A DNA stretch of 64,000 nucleotides, taken from Asparagopsis taxiformis (taxonomy: Eukaryota; Rhodophyta; Florideophyceae; Bonnemaisoniales; Bonnemaisoniaceae). The position numbers and the translations under genes are program-made. The stretch lies in contig JALQPE010000083.1 in the NCBI GenBank assembly GCA_030407315.1, forward strand, positions 124,001 to 188,000. Direction: 5' to 3'. Of this stretch, positions 49,428 to 59,264 are shown piece after piece (within the stretch, counting starts at the first letter, position 1; every line of letters starts with the position of its first letter). Below the pieces are notes generated by a model that had not been told where the DNA came from, searched no databases, and worked only from the letters and a program-made list of their open reading frames with translations.

Positions 49428-50858
49428 ATGCGCGTCTCCGGCCCTTCCTTAAACAACGCTGTTGAACTCACCCTTCTCAGCCTCTTGACTTTCCTCGTTC
49501 AAACGCACGCCCCAACATCAACACTCACCATCCTGCTGCATTGTGCAACATGGATACTCTCGCTGTCTACACCGATGCCCATGTTGACTGACGCCCGTTT
49601 GCGAGACATAAATGCATCACCCGCCTGCGGCGCACTACTTCCACTCGCATTAATTCCCTCACTGCCGCCCGCCTCGTCTGCATTTGCCATTGCCGCCTCC
49701 TTTGCGACGCTGTTCTTCATGAGGGCCGGATGCATCAGTACGCGCGTCGCTGCCAGCGCGGCCATTGCCACCGCGCTGTTGCTGAGAGCGTTCAATCTGT
49801 TGTCCGCAGCCGCATTGGCAACACCGCTCGTACCGGTCGCTGTGAACGCGCTCGTTACACTCTGCCCGCGCTCGTTCACGCTCGCCGAAGCGGCGCTAGT
49901 GGGTACATTTGGCACGGCGATTTTCGCGCGCATGATGCGTAGAATTTGGCTGCAGCAGACGGCAGACGGTGATATTGTGGCGATAGTTGAAGCGGCGCTG
50001 GTCGGCGCGTTACTGGTGGCTGTTTTGCCGCTGGCGGATTGTCTGCGGGGGCGACGATCGCTGGCGCGAAGTATGCTGCTGTTGCTCGGCGCGGTTGTGG
50101 CTACGTATGTGTACGCGTGGCGATTTGCGACGGGTGGCGAGCCGATCGCTTTTGTATGGCGATATGTGGTGGCGACGCGGGAACGAACGCTTTTGATGGT
50201 GTATTGGATGGCGCTATTGGGCGTGGTTGTGGCGTTCCCGCCGGCGCAGTCGGGATTGGAGAAGATTGTGGCGCGCAAATTGTATCATGTGCTGGCGTTG
50301 GCGCTGTTTGGAGGGGGCTTGATTGTGGATGCGGAGTTGACGTCGCTGGGTATGGCGGTGGCGATGGCTGGAATGATCGTAGTTGAAGTGGGACGCGTTT
50401 GTGGAGTGGGCAAGGTGGAACGGGGCGTGCAGGAGGCTACTGGTGGTTTGGTAGATGGACGAGATTGTGGGCGGGTAGTTTTAACACATATATATCTATT
50501 GGTTGGTTGTGCGGGACCGGTGTGGTGTGTGAGCTTTGGAGGCGGCGGCAACTGGGATTGGGGCTATGTCGGGGGCGGATTGGTGAGCGTGTGTGTTATG
50601 GATTCATGGGCGAGCTATGTTGGGAAACGGTGGGGTAGGCATACATGGGGCGAGGGCGGACGAACGATGGAAGGGAGTTTAGGCGGGTTTGTGGCTGCAA
50701 TTGTGTTTGGCGGCGTGTGGGGAAGAGGGATGGCGTTGTCGCGAGTGATAGTTGGGTGTTTGTTGAGCGCGGCAATTGAAGCGTGTACACTGGAAATTGA
50801 TAATTTGGTATTGCCGGCCATGTACTGTGCAGCAGCGGTGGCCGTGAGTACGAGGTAG
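49428..50858 (+). CDS. DOLK: Dolichol kinase
   Basis: 476 residues, mostly hydrophobic, with more than ten likely membrane segments. The C-terminal third carries the polyprenol-kinase signatures: RKLYHVLALALF, DSWASYVGKRWGRHTWGEGG...MEGSLGGF, and EACTLEIDNLVLPAMYC. It uses CTP to make dolichyl phosphate, the sugar carrier for N-glycosylation and GPI anchors, in the ER. GC content is well above the window average. A second ATG at 49423 is out of frame and opens only a short frame, so 49428 is the start. Confidence 0.9.
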   Translation: MRVSGPSLNNAVELTLLSLLTFLVQTHAPTSTLTILLHCATWILSLSTPMPMLTDARLRDINASPACGALLPLALIPSLPPASSAFAIAASFATLFFMRAGCISTRVAASAAIATALLLRAFNLLSAAALATPLVPVAVNALVTLCPRSFTLAEAALVGTFGTAIFARMMRRIWLQQTADGDIVAIVEAALVGALLVAVLPLADCLRGRRSLARSMLLLLGAVVATYVYAWRFATGGEPIAFVWRYVVATRERTLLMVYWMALLGVVVAFPPAQSGLEKIVARKLYHVLALALFGGGLIVDAELTSLGMAVAMAGMIVVEVGRVCGVGKVERGVQEATGGLVDGRDCGRVVLTHIYLLVGCAGPVWCVSFGGGGNWDWGYVGGGLVSVCVMDSWASYVGKRWGRHTWGEGGRTMEGSLGGFVAAIVFGGVWGRGMALSRVIVGCLLSAAIEACTLEIDNLVLPAMYCAAAVAVSTR

Positions 50859-51169
50859 ATAGAAAGCGAAGCGCGCGATTGATTGGTGCAATTGACGCCG
50901 TTCGAGCAGCGGCCGGAGGCGCACTAAAGGAAGAAGCTGACGTAACAAAATATGCCACGTGGCATTTGCGCACAGGACGAGCCGAAGCAAATCAGCGGAG
51001 ATACGCGCGTCGTCCCGCAGCGTGCGCTCCGTCCCACTAACATATTCGCCCGCCAAACAAGCCGTATGCGCGCAACCCTCCGCCGAGACCCACTTGCACG
51101 TGACGTCGTTTGCACATCCGCGAGCTGCGGTCGCCGACGAGGCGAAGCGCACTCGCATCGCGAAACGCC
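50859..51169. other. Spacer between dolichol kinase and the PUF gene
   Basis: 311 bp, GC-rich near the PUF start; likely the PUF promoter and leader. No element recognised. Confidence 0.4.
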
Positions 51170-53989
51170 ATGAGCGATCATCAAGCTCCCCGCGCTACCG
51201 TCACTGCTGCGCGACCTCCCGCCTATTTGGACACCCCCACTCGTCCCCAAGTGCGATTTCATCTGCCCGCCCCCGCTCCCGCCGACGAGCCCGCCCTCGG
51301 TGTTCCGGACCGCTCCGCCTCCGCTTCCGCTCCTCCAGACTTGGAAATTTCTTCGCGTAGCCTCTTCGCTTTCAAAGCCGATTACTCCAAGATCTTTCCA
51401 GACATTCGTCTCGACGAGCATTACGAGTCGTTTTATAACGAAAATCCAGAACGCATGAAATTACCACCACCGCTTCCCAACATTTCTTCTCCCCAATCGC
51501 ACCATCAGCACGATGTTGAGCCCGCACGCGAAACCGAACATGAACAAAATCGCGATGCTCACTTTGCACCCACCCCTCCTCCACCATCCGCTACGGTAGA
51601 TACCAATGTTTCAGCTTCCCTCCCCCCACGTGTCATACGCCCTTCCCCGACCCCGCCCGCTTCTTCTCCGCACTTTTCCGCTCTCGCCGCCGTACACACC
51701 AATTCTCCCAATGCCCTCTGTCGGGAAGATTCCAATGCTTCTTTCGACGACCTCATATTCCGCGAATCTCGTGCAATGCAGCCAGTCTCCGGTCAAAACC
51801 TCTCATCCCTCTATCGCGATGAAGAGTCGTACGATTCACAGCGTCCAGATGATTATCTAACCTCATCTGAAAAGCAGCCTTCGTCTTCACCCTCTCCGAC
51901 ACCACGTGAACCATCTCCACCTCCGCAGACTTCCGCACAATTCCATCAGTCCGATGCCTCTCATCTAGCTCGCCAGGTTCTGCACGACCCTCCGGCTCAA
52001 ACCAACATTGCTCCCCATGCTATTCGTCGTCATGTCGAGCAGCAGGCACTATGGAAACTCGAGCAAATGTCATTGGAAGAACGTGAAACCGCACATAGTG
52101 TCTACGCTGTCCCAACGCTGTTTGAGGGTGTTGCTCCCTCTCGTTCGCCATTTTCACCCTATGCATATTCGGCCTCAACTCCGGGTCATGCTCAAGCTGC
52201 TGCGGCAGCCGCCGCTGCTGTTGCCGTTGCAGCCCAGCAAACTTCCCCGGCAGCTCCATATCGTTCATCGGGCTGGCCATTGCATACAGGAGCTGACAGT
52301 CGTGCTGCAGGTAGCTTTGAAAACCGCGACGGCGTCGTTTCGCTTCCCAATTCCTTTGTGACGCCCAATGGCACAATGCCCGATATGTTCGCCCCAGAGC
52401 CAGGACCAGATGACACTCTCACCGGATTTGTCAACCCTTCCCAGACTATATCGGGCCTTCCGTACAGCAGTTTGCCCTACCGTGAAAGTGGCACATCGTT
52501 TACCACGTCCCGCGCTGCCTTGTTCCCTCCACAACATACTGCTGCTCGTCACAATGCTACTCGTGGTCGCTCGTCCTCTCCGCTACGAATGGAGCCCGGT
52601 GCCGGCTACGGCTTTCCGCCATACGGTAGCAATAATGCGAGGTATGCAAACTCGCGTGGTCGTGCAATGCCTGTTGCACCCGAGTATGTGAACGCTCAAG
52701 CCGCAGCTGCTGCAGCTGCGGCTGCCGCGGCAGTCTATCAGAGCAATGGAGTGAATATCAACGGCCCAATTTCATCACTACGTAGCTCATCACAACGTAC
52801 TGGCCAGCGAGGAAATACGCGCAATGATGGTCGCCGTGGAAATGGCGCCGATACATTTGCGCGTACAGGTCAACATGCGACTGGACGAGTAAATGCCACT
52901 GGCTCAACGCATCATGACGGGGCTCGATCAGGCACGGACCGCGGTGCATCGCCAGACCCAGCAACTGCGAATGGTGGCTTGAAAGTTTCCTCGTTCAATG
53001 ACGTCATTGGACGTGCTGAAGAGCTGGCTCGTGATCAGCATGGGTGCCGCTTTCTTCAGACCAAGCTGGAGGAAGGGAATGTGGTGTACATTAACTCGAT
53101 CTTCGAGGAGTGCTATGAGAAATTTGTAGACCTGATGACAGATCCTTTCGGTAACTATTTATGTCAAAAGCTGTTTGAGTTCTGCAATGATGCACAGCGT
53201 TTGGCACTTGTCGAGCGTTGTGCTCCAGCGATTCCGCATGTATCTACGAACATGCACGGAACTCGTGCGGTGCAGCGCATGGTAGAATGTCTATCGACGC
53301 CGGAACAAGTGAGGGCAGTCTGTGTGGCTCTCACACCGGCTGCGGTGTCATTGATGAAGGATATCAACGGCAACCATGTGATTCAGCGCTGTTTGCATCG
53401 TATGGATCCAGCACAGAATCAATTTGTATATGATGCTGTAGCTGGAAACTGCTTTGAGCTAGCTACGCATCGGCATGGATGCTGTGTGATGCAACGTTGT
53501 ATGGATTATGCCTCTCCGACTCAGCGGAACCAACTTGCGCAACAGATCAATGCCAATGCATTACCGTTGGTGCAGAATGCATTTGGCAACTATGTAGTAC
53601 AATATGTACTCGAACTGAATGACCCAGTGTACACTACGGAGATTATTCGTAGGCTGCGTGGACATCTTGCGGAGCTTTCGATGCAAAAGTTCAGCAGCAA
53701 TGTTGTGGAGAAGGGGCTGCAGCTGGGTTCTCGCGACACGAAGCGCGAGTTGATTGACGAGCTCATCTCGGAACAAGACACCATGCGACGATTGCTGCAT
53801 GATGCATATGGGAACTATGTGATTCAGAGGGCACTACAAATTGCAGAGGGCCCGCAGCTCGAAAGAATTTGTGAGGCCATTCGGCCGCATCTACATTCAT
53901 TGAAACAGAGCCCATACGGAAAGCGGATCCAGGCCAAGATCCTCAAACGGATGCCGAAAGGAATCCCGCCGCTGGCGCCGTCCGCATGA
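51170..53989 (+). CDS. Pumilio/PUF-family RNA-binding protein
   Basis: 939 residues, intronless. Residues 1-~600 are Ser/Pro/Gln-rich with two poly-Ala tracts (near 345-355 and 510-525) and look disordered. Residues ~603-939 form the PUM homology domain with eight repeats. Recognisable ones include DQHGCRFLQTKLEEG, DPFGNYLCQKLFEF, NMHGTRAVQRMVE, DINGNHVIQRCLHRM, HRHGCCVMQRCMDYA, NAFGNYVVQYVLEL, KFSSNVVEKGLQLG and DAYGNYVIQRALQI. The RNA-reading triplets (for example NxxQ, SxxE, HxxR-like) are intact in order, predicting a UGUA-type target. PUF proteins repress or localise mRNAs in the cytoplasm. The start is the ATG at 51170. Confidence 0.95.
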   Translation: MSDHQAPRATVTAARPPAYLDTPTRPQVRFHLPAPAPADEPALGVPDRSASASAPPDLEISSRSLFAFKADYSKIFPDIRLDEHYESFYNENPERMKLPPPLPNISSPQSHHQHDVEPARETEHEQNRDAHFAPTPPPPSATVDTNVSASLPPRVIRPSPTPPASSPHFSALAAVHTNSPNALCREDSNASFDDLIFRESRAMQPVSGQNLSSLYRDEESYDSQRPDDYLTSSEKQPSSSPSPTPREPSPPPQTSAQFHQSDASHLARQVLHDPPAQTNIAPHAIRRHVEQQALWKLEQMSLEERETAHSVYAVPTLFEGVAPSRSPFSPYAYSASTPGHAQAAAAAAAAVAVAAQQTSPAAPYRSSGWPLHTGADSRAAGSFENRDGVVSLPNSFVTPNGTMPDMFAPEPGPDDTLTGFVNPSQTISGLPYSSLPYRESGTSFTTSRAALFPPQHTAARHNATRGRSSSPLRMEPGAGYGFPPYGSNNARYANSRGRAMPVAPEYVNAQAAAAAAAAAAAVYQSNGVNINGPISSLRSSSQRTGQRGNTRNDGRRGNGADTFARTGQHATGRVNATGSTHHDGARSGTDRGASPDPATANGGLKVSSFNDVIGRAEELARDQHGCRFLQTKLEEGNVVYINSIFEECYEKFVDLMTDPFGNYLCQKLFEFCNDAQRLALVERCAPAIPHVSTNMHGTRAVQRMVECLSTPEQVRAVCVALTPAAVSLMKDINGNHVIQRCLHRMDPAQNQFVYDAVAGNCFELATHRHGCCVMQRCMDYASPTQRNQLAQQINANALPLVQNAFGNYVVQYVLELNDPVYTTEIIRRLRGHLAELSMQKFSSNVVEKGLQLGSRDTKRELIDELISEQDTMRRLLHDAYGNYVIQRALQIAEGPQLERICEAIRPHLHSLKQSPYGKRIQAKILKRMPKGIPPLAPSA

Positions 53990-54374
53990 GCAGGCGGATG
54001 TACTTTTACAGATCGGGGGTTAGAATGTGATGATGATAGTGCATTTTTGCACAGCTGTAGGCACGCTTGACCGCTGGTTTTGAAGCCCGTGCGGTGTGTT
54101 GTATTGCGATTGTCGAGCGTTGCCGTATGTTTTTTACTATTGCCAACCCTTTTATGTACTTAACTACTTTGTGTTGTTGTACAACAATCGAACAGTAAAT
54201 TTGTTCGGCCATTCAATTATCTTCACACACACACTACACGTAGTCGTTTATTTTTATACGCATTTCACGAGATGCCCTAGGGTATCTCTGTCTTCAACCA
54301 CACGTTTCCTACTTGACCTCACGACATTCTCCATCTCCGCTCATCTCCTTCCCGATGTACTTGTACTAATCAAA
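53990..54374. other. Spacer between the PUF gene and the plastid coiled-coil gene
   Basis: 385 bp, AT-rich in the middle and C/T-rich just before the next start codon. No feature recognised. Confidence 0.4.
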
Positions 54375-57014
54375 ATGCTCACGCCGACATTCCTCCCGAG
54401 CCTCCCGCTTTCTCCAGCCACAGCCGTCCGGCCGGCACTCTCTAAGCGTCGCATTCGCCATCCAACATGCAAGGCCGCCGGTTCCGACGAGCCCACTGCT
54501 CGCATCTCTCGTCCCGATGCAGATGCTGCCCCCATTCGTCCCGCAGAATTTATTGACGCCGATGCAGACAAGGACGGTCATGCTCAAAGCCCATCCGCAC
54601 CTGCGCCACCTAAACAAGCTGCTGCCATTTCACCTGATGACGATGATCTTATAGCTGCCCAGCCCAAAGCACCCGAGGTGAAAGATGCTCCGCCCAAACG
54701 CCCCGTCATTTTGAAAAAGAGCGCCAAGTCTAAAGCAAAGCCAGAGCCATCGGTTGCATCCGAGAAGAAGCCGACTGAGCCGGAACAGATTCCTGAGAAA
54801 CCTGTCGTTTCCGAAGAAAAACCCACATCTGAAGACGATGATGAAGAGAAGAAACCAGTCGACCCGGTGGACGCCCCCGAAGAGAAACCCATTGAAGCAA
54901 AAGCTGAACCTGCTGCAGAAACAGAAACCGCCCCTGCACCCTCTGCAAATGGCGTCAAAATGTCCCCAGAGCAAATTGAGAAAGCCAAGCAAGCAAGACT
55001 TACTGCCCAGAAAGCTGACGAAGATGCCCGAAATAAAAATAGTGCAACCCGAAAGCAGTTGTTTACCAAGGCAGAAGACATTGTACAACTTGTCGGTACT
55101 AAGACAAAGACATTCGAATTAGGCCAACAAGCACGCGCTAAAGCAGAGGTTTTCGTGGAGAACACGATCAAACTAGGCGAACCTCAGAATGCCTCTCAGC
55201 AAGATAAGCTCAAGGCATCTGCGGCAACAGCATCCAAATCAGTTGTTGCAACTATTACCAAGGGATGGCAGGAGACAGTCGCACCACAAATTGTTCAAAA
55301 ACTACCAAAGGAATTCCAAGACATTTCGAATAAGGCTCTTGCTTCCGCAGCCCTAGGTCTCTTCATCGCGATATCCCTACTTCCGAGCCTGTTTTCTGCT
55401 GGTGAGAAAGCTAAGCCCCCGCCGAAGAAGCAAATCGATGTTGAGACAGCTGCAATTGAGAAAAAGTTGGCCAAGGAGAAGAGACTATCATCGTCATATT
55501 CGTCACGCTCTTCAGCACAGAAGGAAGTATTCCCACCGGAGGGAAAAGTCTCCCCTGTTAAACCTGAGGCACCTAAGCCGCCTCCAGCTCCAGCACCTCC
55601 CAAATTGCCTGATATCGAAGATAAGGCACCTGCACCAGTCACTCCACCGCCACCACCAGTAGTTGTGGAGAAGCCAAAAGGTGTTATTGAAGCGCCGAAA
55701 CCGCAACAGCCAGTGAACCCAGCTGATGTTACGGCACCAATGGTAATGGACGCATTGAAAAAATCTCTCGCGAACAATATGTCTTTTGTCTCTGGGGCAT
55801 CATTCGAAAGCTTGACAGCAGACCCTACGGTCGTCCTGGAAGTTACCAAGGTATTCCATCGTCTGCCGGAGTCTGATCAACGAGCTATTGCTCAAACGTG
55901 TTTACAGAGCGTGCGTGCACTGGGCTTTGAAAACGTCACTCTGGTCGAAGCTGGAACAGGGGTAGAAGTTGCGCGTGCTGGATTGAACGTGACTATAGAA
56001 GATGAAGCAGCAAATCTACGTGCACAATTGTCGGCTCTGCGAAAGGAGATAGACAAACTTGCGAGTAAGAATGCTTCTCAAGAAATAGATATTGATGCAT
56101 TGAATAATCGATTAGCAGAGGAGCGGGATGAATTTGCTGCAGACCGCATGGGTCTGGAAAAGACAATTCAGACTCTTCGGAGGGATAACAGTAATCTGCT
56201 AGATGACCTCGAAGAATCCATGCAAGAAATTTCCAAGATGCCAGATCGTATAGCGCTGGAAGAACGCACGATGGAAGCGGAACGGAAATCAGAAAAGCTT
56301 GAAGATACCGTTGAAATGCTGAGCATACAGGTAACGACGGCACGCAACCAGCAGGCTGCGGCGCAGAAGACAGCTTCAGAATCGGTCGTTGCTGTGAATG
56401 AAGCGAATAAGGCGAAAGAAGATGCTTTTGGTGCGGTCCGTGGACAAGTTGAAGAGGCACAAAGAGCAGCAAATAGCAAGGCAGATGCTGCGATTGCAGA
56501 AGCGCAGAGGGCAGCAAAGGAAAATGTAGAAAGCGCAAACAAGAAGGTGCAAGAGGCGGAGCAGGCATTGGCAAACGCTGTAAAGGAGTCCACAGCTACG
56601 CTAGATTCAACAACGAAATCTTACGAGAAGCAGCTTCTAGAAGAGCGAACAGCAAAAGACAAGGAAGTGCAGACAATTCAAAGCAAATATGAAGCGCTGC
56701 TGAACGACGTGCAGCGGAAGGCCAAGGCGGAGCTGGATGCTTTGCAGAAGGAGGGGGATAAGAGGGTAGCGGAAGCGCAGAAGGAAGCGAAGACGACGAT
56801 CGATGCCATTTCAAAGGAGCGAGATGGTGCGCAGAAGGAAGTCGAACGATCTGAGTCGAGGGCGAGCAAGGCTGCAACAAAGGCTGAGAAAGAGAAGACA
56901 TCATTGCAGGCGCGAATTGCGAAATTGGAGGCAAAACTGAAGAACAAGGGGTCAGACAGCGATAGTGGGAACGGCAATGAAGCTCCTACTGTTACTGCTG
57001 GTGAGCAGCAATGA
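54375..57014 (+). CDS. Plastid-targeted membrane-anchored coiled-coil protein, unknown family
   Basis: 879 residues. MLTPTFLPSLPLSPATAVRP is a hydroxylated, acid-free leader resembling a plastid transit peptide (to about residue 35). Next comes an acidic Pro/Glu/Lys-rich region, then a helical segment with AEDIVQLVGTKTKTFELG, and one membrane helix at ~320-342 (ALGLFIAISLLPSL). A Pro-rich linker (PAPVTPPPPPVVVEKP) and a small folded-looking domain near 455-540 follow. A long Ala/Glu/Lys coiled coil runs from ~540 to ~860. The arrangement recalls plastid-envelope or thylakoid tethers, but I recognise no family. Start: first in-frame ATG. Confidence 0.65.
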   Translation: MLTPTFLPSLPLSPATAVRPALSKRRIRHPTCKAAGSDEPTARISRPDADAAPIRPAEFIDADADKDGHAQSPSAPAPPKQAAAISPDDDDLIAAQPKAPEVKDAPPKRPVILKKSAKSKAKPEPSVASEKKPTEPEQIPEKPVVSEEKPTSEDDDEEKKPVDPVDAPEEKPIEAKAEPAAETETAPAPSANGVKMSPEQIEKAKQARLTAQKADEDARNKNSATRKQLFTKAEDIVQLVGTKTKTFELGQQARAKAEVFVENTIKLGEPQNASQQDKLKASAATASKSVVATITKGWQETVAPQIVQKLPKEFQDISNKALASAALGLFIAISLLPSLFSAGEKAKPPPKKQIDVETAAIEKKLAKEKRLSSSYSSRSSAQKEVFPPEGKVSPVKPEAPKPPPAPAPPKLPDIEDKAPAPVTPPPPPVVVEKPKGVIEAPKPQQPVNPADVTAPMVMDALKKSLANNMSFVSGASFESLTADPTVVLEVTKVFHRLPESDQRAIAQTCLQSVRALGFENVTLVEAGTGVEVARAGLNVTIEDEAANLRAQLSALRKEIDKLASKNASQEIDIDALNNRLAEERDEFAADRMGLEKTIQTLRRDNSNLLDDLEESMQEISKMPDRIALEERTMEAERKSEKLEDTVEMLSIQVTTARNQQAAAQKTASESVVAVNEANKAKEDAFGAVRGQVEEAQRAANSKADAAIAEAQRAAKENVESANKKVQEAEQALANAVKESTATLDSTTKSYEKQLLEERTAKDKEVQTIQSKYEALLNDVQRKAKAELDALQKEGDKRVAEAQKEAKTTIDAISKERDGAQKEVERSESRASKAATKAEKEKTSLQARIAKLEAKLKNKGSDSDSGNGNEAPTVTAGEQQ

Positions 57015-57168
57015 ATAGAGTAGATTATTTTTTGTTGTTTCTGCAGGCGCTCTCAGCTGCAAGAAGTGTCGAGTACATTGTCATTGCATGGGTGAGAAGA
57101 ATGCTTAATGTTAGTAGGATTTTGTAGTCATCAAAGTTTAATGTTACTGAATGGGCAAGTACAGCAGG

Positions 57169-57691
57169 CTACTTATTAAAGTTACGGGGTGTTTCGGAGT
57201 CAGGTACGTAATCCAAGTCTTTGTCAGTAAATTTTGCGACGCGAGCCCCCTTTTTTGCCAGAATCTGCTCGATATTTTTCTCCTCTCCGAACCAACCCTA
57301 CGCAAACATTGGTACACATGTCAGTCAGCCGCACATTTGACAAAACAGCGCAACGCATTGTCATCTATACACATACCAGATTATCAGCAATCACATGACG
57401 GGCGCCACAACCGGGACAAGTGACAATAACAACGCCCTCGTTGTACGCCTTCTTCGTGAACGATTTAACAGCTCTGGTGTCGCATTTGCCGCAAGTGAAC
57501 ACCATATGCAGCTTTGGATTCTCACCCGCCACAGGTCCGATCGGGGGCTGCGGCGGTCGACGCGCACCGTCACAGACCAAAGCTCGCGCGGCGGGCGGAC
57601 AGTTTACAACGCGTCGAGCGGGCGGCCGCAAGCGAGTAAATGCGCGCAGAGACGTAGATCGAACGAGAGCGGCCACACGAAACGCGGACAT
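57169..57691 (-). CDS. DNLZ: DNL-type zinc-finger protein (Zim17/HEP1) (2 exons)
   Basis: Exons 57377-57691 and 57169-57297 join in phase 0 (donor GTATGT) to 147 residues. The ~60-residue Arg/Ala-rich leader (MSAFRVAALVRSTSLRAFTR) is organelle-targeting. The domain reads HMVFTCGKCDTRAVKSFTK, VVIVTCPGCGARHVIADNL and, across the splice, IADNLGWFGEEKNIEQILA. The two CxxC pairs hold zinc, and the DNL triplet gives the family its name. The protein keeps organellar Hsp70 soluble and stimulates its ATPase. Mitochondrial and plastid forms both exist; the leader suggests mitochondria but is not decisive. Divergent from the next gene. Confidence 0.93.
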
Positions 57692-58058
57692 GTTACACCG
57701 AATGTATCGTCGACGCTACGGCGCCATCGACATTGGCAACTGCATGTCGATTTGAATGCAAAGTTTGCACACTCGGAGCTGTTGTTTTTCATTATGAAAA
57801 TTCACGATATCCGTTGCGAATACAAACGCCTCACGAACGGTAATTGGCCATCGTGTGGTCCAAGTGCGCATAAACCATCCAATCAAAGTGCAGTATTTCC
57901 GTGACGCACGATCCCAAAAAATCTGCCACCGTCATCATCCAATGCACAGTCCTCATTCCGCTCTACATATCTCCTTCCAGCTCACCGTATTTCTTCCATG
58001 CCCAAGCGCACATCCCAGTCCAGTCAACCGTCTGCGAATCGTCCGCGCGTGCATCAAC
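57692..58058. promoter_or_regulatory. Shared upstream region of DNLZ and the TPR-like gene
   Basis: 367 bp between divergent starts. The frame of the plus-strand gene is open upstream but contains no convincing ATG context other than 58059. Confidence 0.4.
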
Positions 58059-59069
58059 ATGGCTCAAGTGTTCTTCATAACCTCCGCGGCCATCCCGCAC
58101 CAGCTCACTCCAGCGCGTCGCTGCAGCATCTCGGCGTCGCGTCGGCGCGTCGTGCGCACCGTCGCGCTGGACGCCAACAAGGACCAGCTGAGCGACGTCG
58201 ACAAGCAGTATCTGAACAAGGTGCGCAAGAGGCTGTTCAACGCTCGCAAGTCGATAGAGTCGGCGCGCAGCGAGCGCGCAGCCGATAATGTCGCCGATTC
58301 CGATAGTGACGCGCTGCTCACCGCGAGTCTGCCGGACAATCTGGACCAGATTGAGGACATTCTTTTCGACCGTGGCCCGCTCAACGACAATCAAGTCAAG
58401 TTGTTCGGCGGCTGGCTAGACGAGGCTGTGGCGGGTCGGAAGGCGACGGATGCCTCTGTTGCGGCCACGGAAACGGAGCGCCCGTCGCAGCTGTTGCCGC
58501 CCGAAGTGGTCGATGTGCCCGCCAAGGAAGAGCAGGCGTTGCAGCGTGCGAATGATAGTTTTGCGCAGGGTATGAATTTCTTCAACAAGGGACAGTATAG
58601 AGACGCTGTGGCGCAGTATGCAGATGCGGTGTCGTGTGTGGGGCCTGAATCGCGTCTCGGTGGTCAGTATCAGTTGTGGCATGCGCAAGCGCTGGATGCT
58701 GCTGGTGATAAGGGCGCTGCTTCTCGTATGCTGGAGGCGTTGCGTACGCATGCTGATGGAGATGTGAGAAAGGTGTCGAGGGAGTTGTTGTTTATTATTA
58801 CTGCACCTTCGTTGGACATGGCTCCGGGTTATTTCTTTGACATTCCGTCGTTGGATGATCAGCACAACACGGCTCCCATTCTCACGTCAAATTTCGGTCC
58901 GTTGAGAACAGCCCTGTTGCGGAAGAAGCCCGATCCGTACACAATTGAGTGGTATTTGGAGAAGGAACGTCAGCCACGTATGCCGGATAATTCTCGCATG
59001 GAGCTGACGATGGTGGCGACTGCGATTGGGTTTACGTTTGCGTACATGTGGCTCACGTCAACATTGTAA
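58059..59069 (+). CDS. Plastid TPR-like protein with C-terminal membrane anchor
   Basis: 336 residues, intronless. The leader (MAQVFFITSAAIPHQLTPAR, then a basic stretch to about residue 38) looks like a plastid transit peptide. The middle has LSDVDKQYLNKVRKRLFNAR and DNQVKLFGGWLDEAVAGRK. One clear TPR-like hairpin follows at ~165-240 (ANDSFAQGMNFFNKGQYRDA then VAQYADAV, and LWHAQALDAAGDKGAASRML). The last ~20 residues form a single membrane helix (MVATAIGFTFAYMWLTST). It is reminiscent of small plastid TPR tail-anchored proteins, but no named family is certain. Confidence 0.65.
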   Translation: MAQVFFITSAAIPHQLTPARRCSISASRRRVVRTVALDANKDQLSDVDKQYLNKVRKRLFNARKSIESARSERAADNVADSDSDALLTASLPDNLDQIEDILFDRGPLNDNQVKLFGGWLDEAVAGRKATDASVAATETERPSQLLPPEVVDVPAKEEQALQRANDSFAQGMNFFNKGQYRDAVAQYADAVSCVGPESRLGGQYQLWHAQALDAAGDKGAASRMLEALRTHADGDVRKVSRELLFIITAPSLDMAPGYFFDIPSLDDQHNTAPILTSNFGPLRTALLRKKPDPYTIEWYLEKERQPRMPDNSRMELTMVATAIGFTFAYMWLTSTL

Positions 59070-59264
59070 CGTGTGAAGAGATGACTAGACTAGCGCGTGT
59101 CTTGATACAATGCATAGTATTTGTAAATAGTGATTTACGTGTATCCATTGCTTGCTCAGTTCCAGTCTGTTGTCACTTGTTCTCTGCGCCCAAGTTCTAG
59201 ATTTATTTTCAGGTAGACGCGCGCCACGCCCGAATCCCAATCGCATCACGCACACTTTCAACAA

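Noticed and set aside
49499..50278. 259-codon minus-strand ORF opposite dolichol kinase
   Set aside because: It mirrors the GC-rich dolichol kinase frame, whose motifs are unmistakable. No family is recognisable on the antisense.
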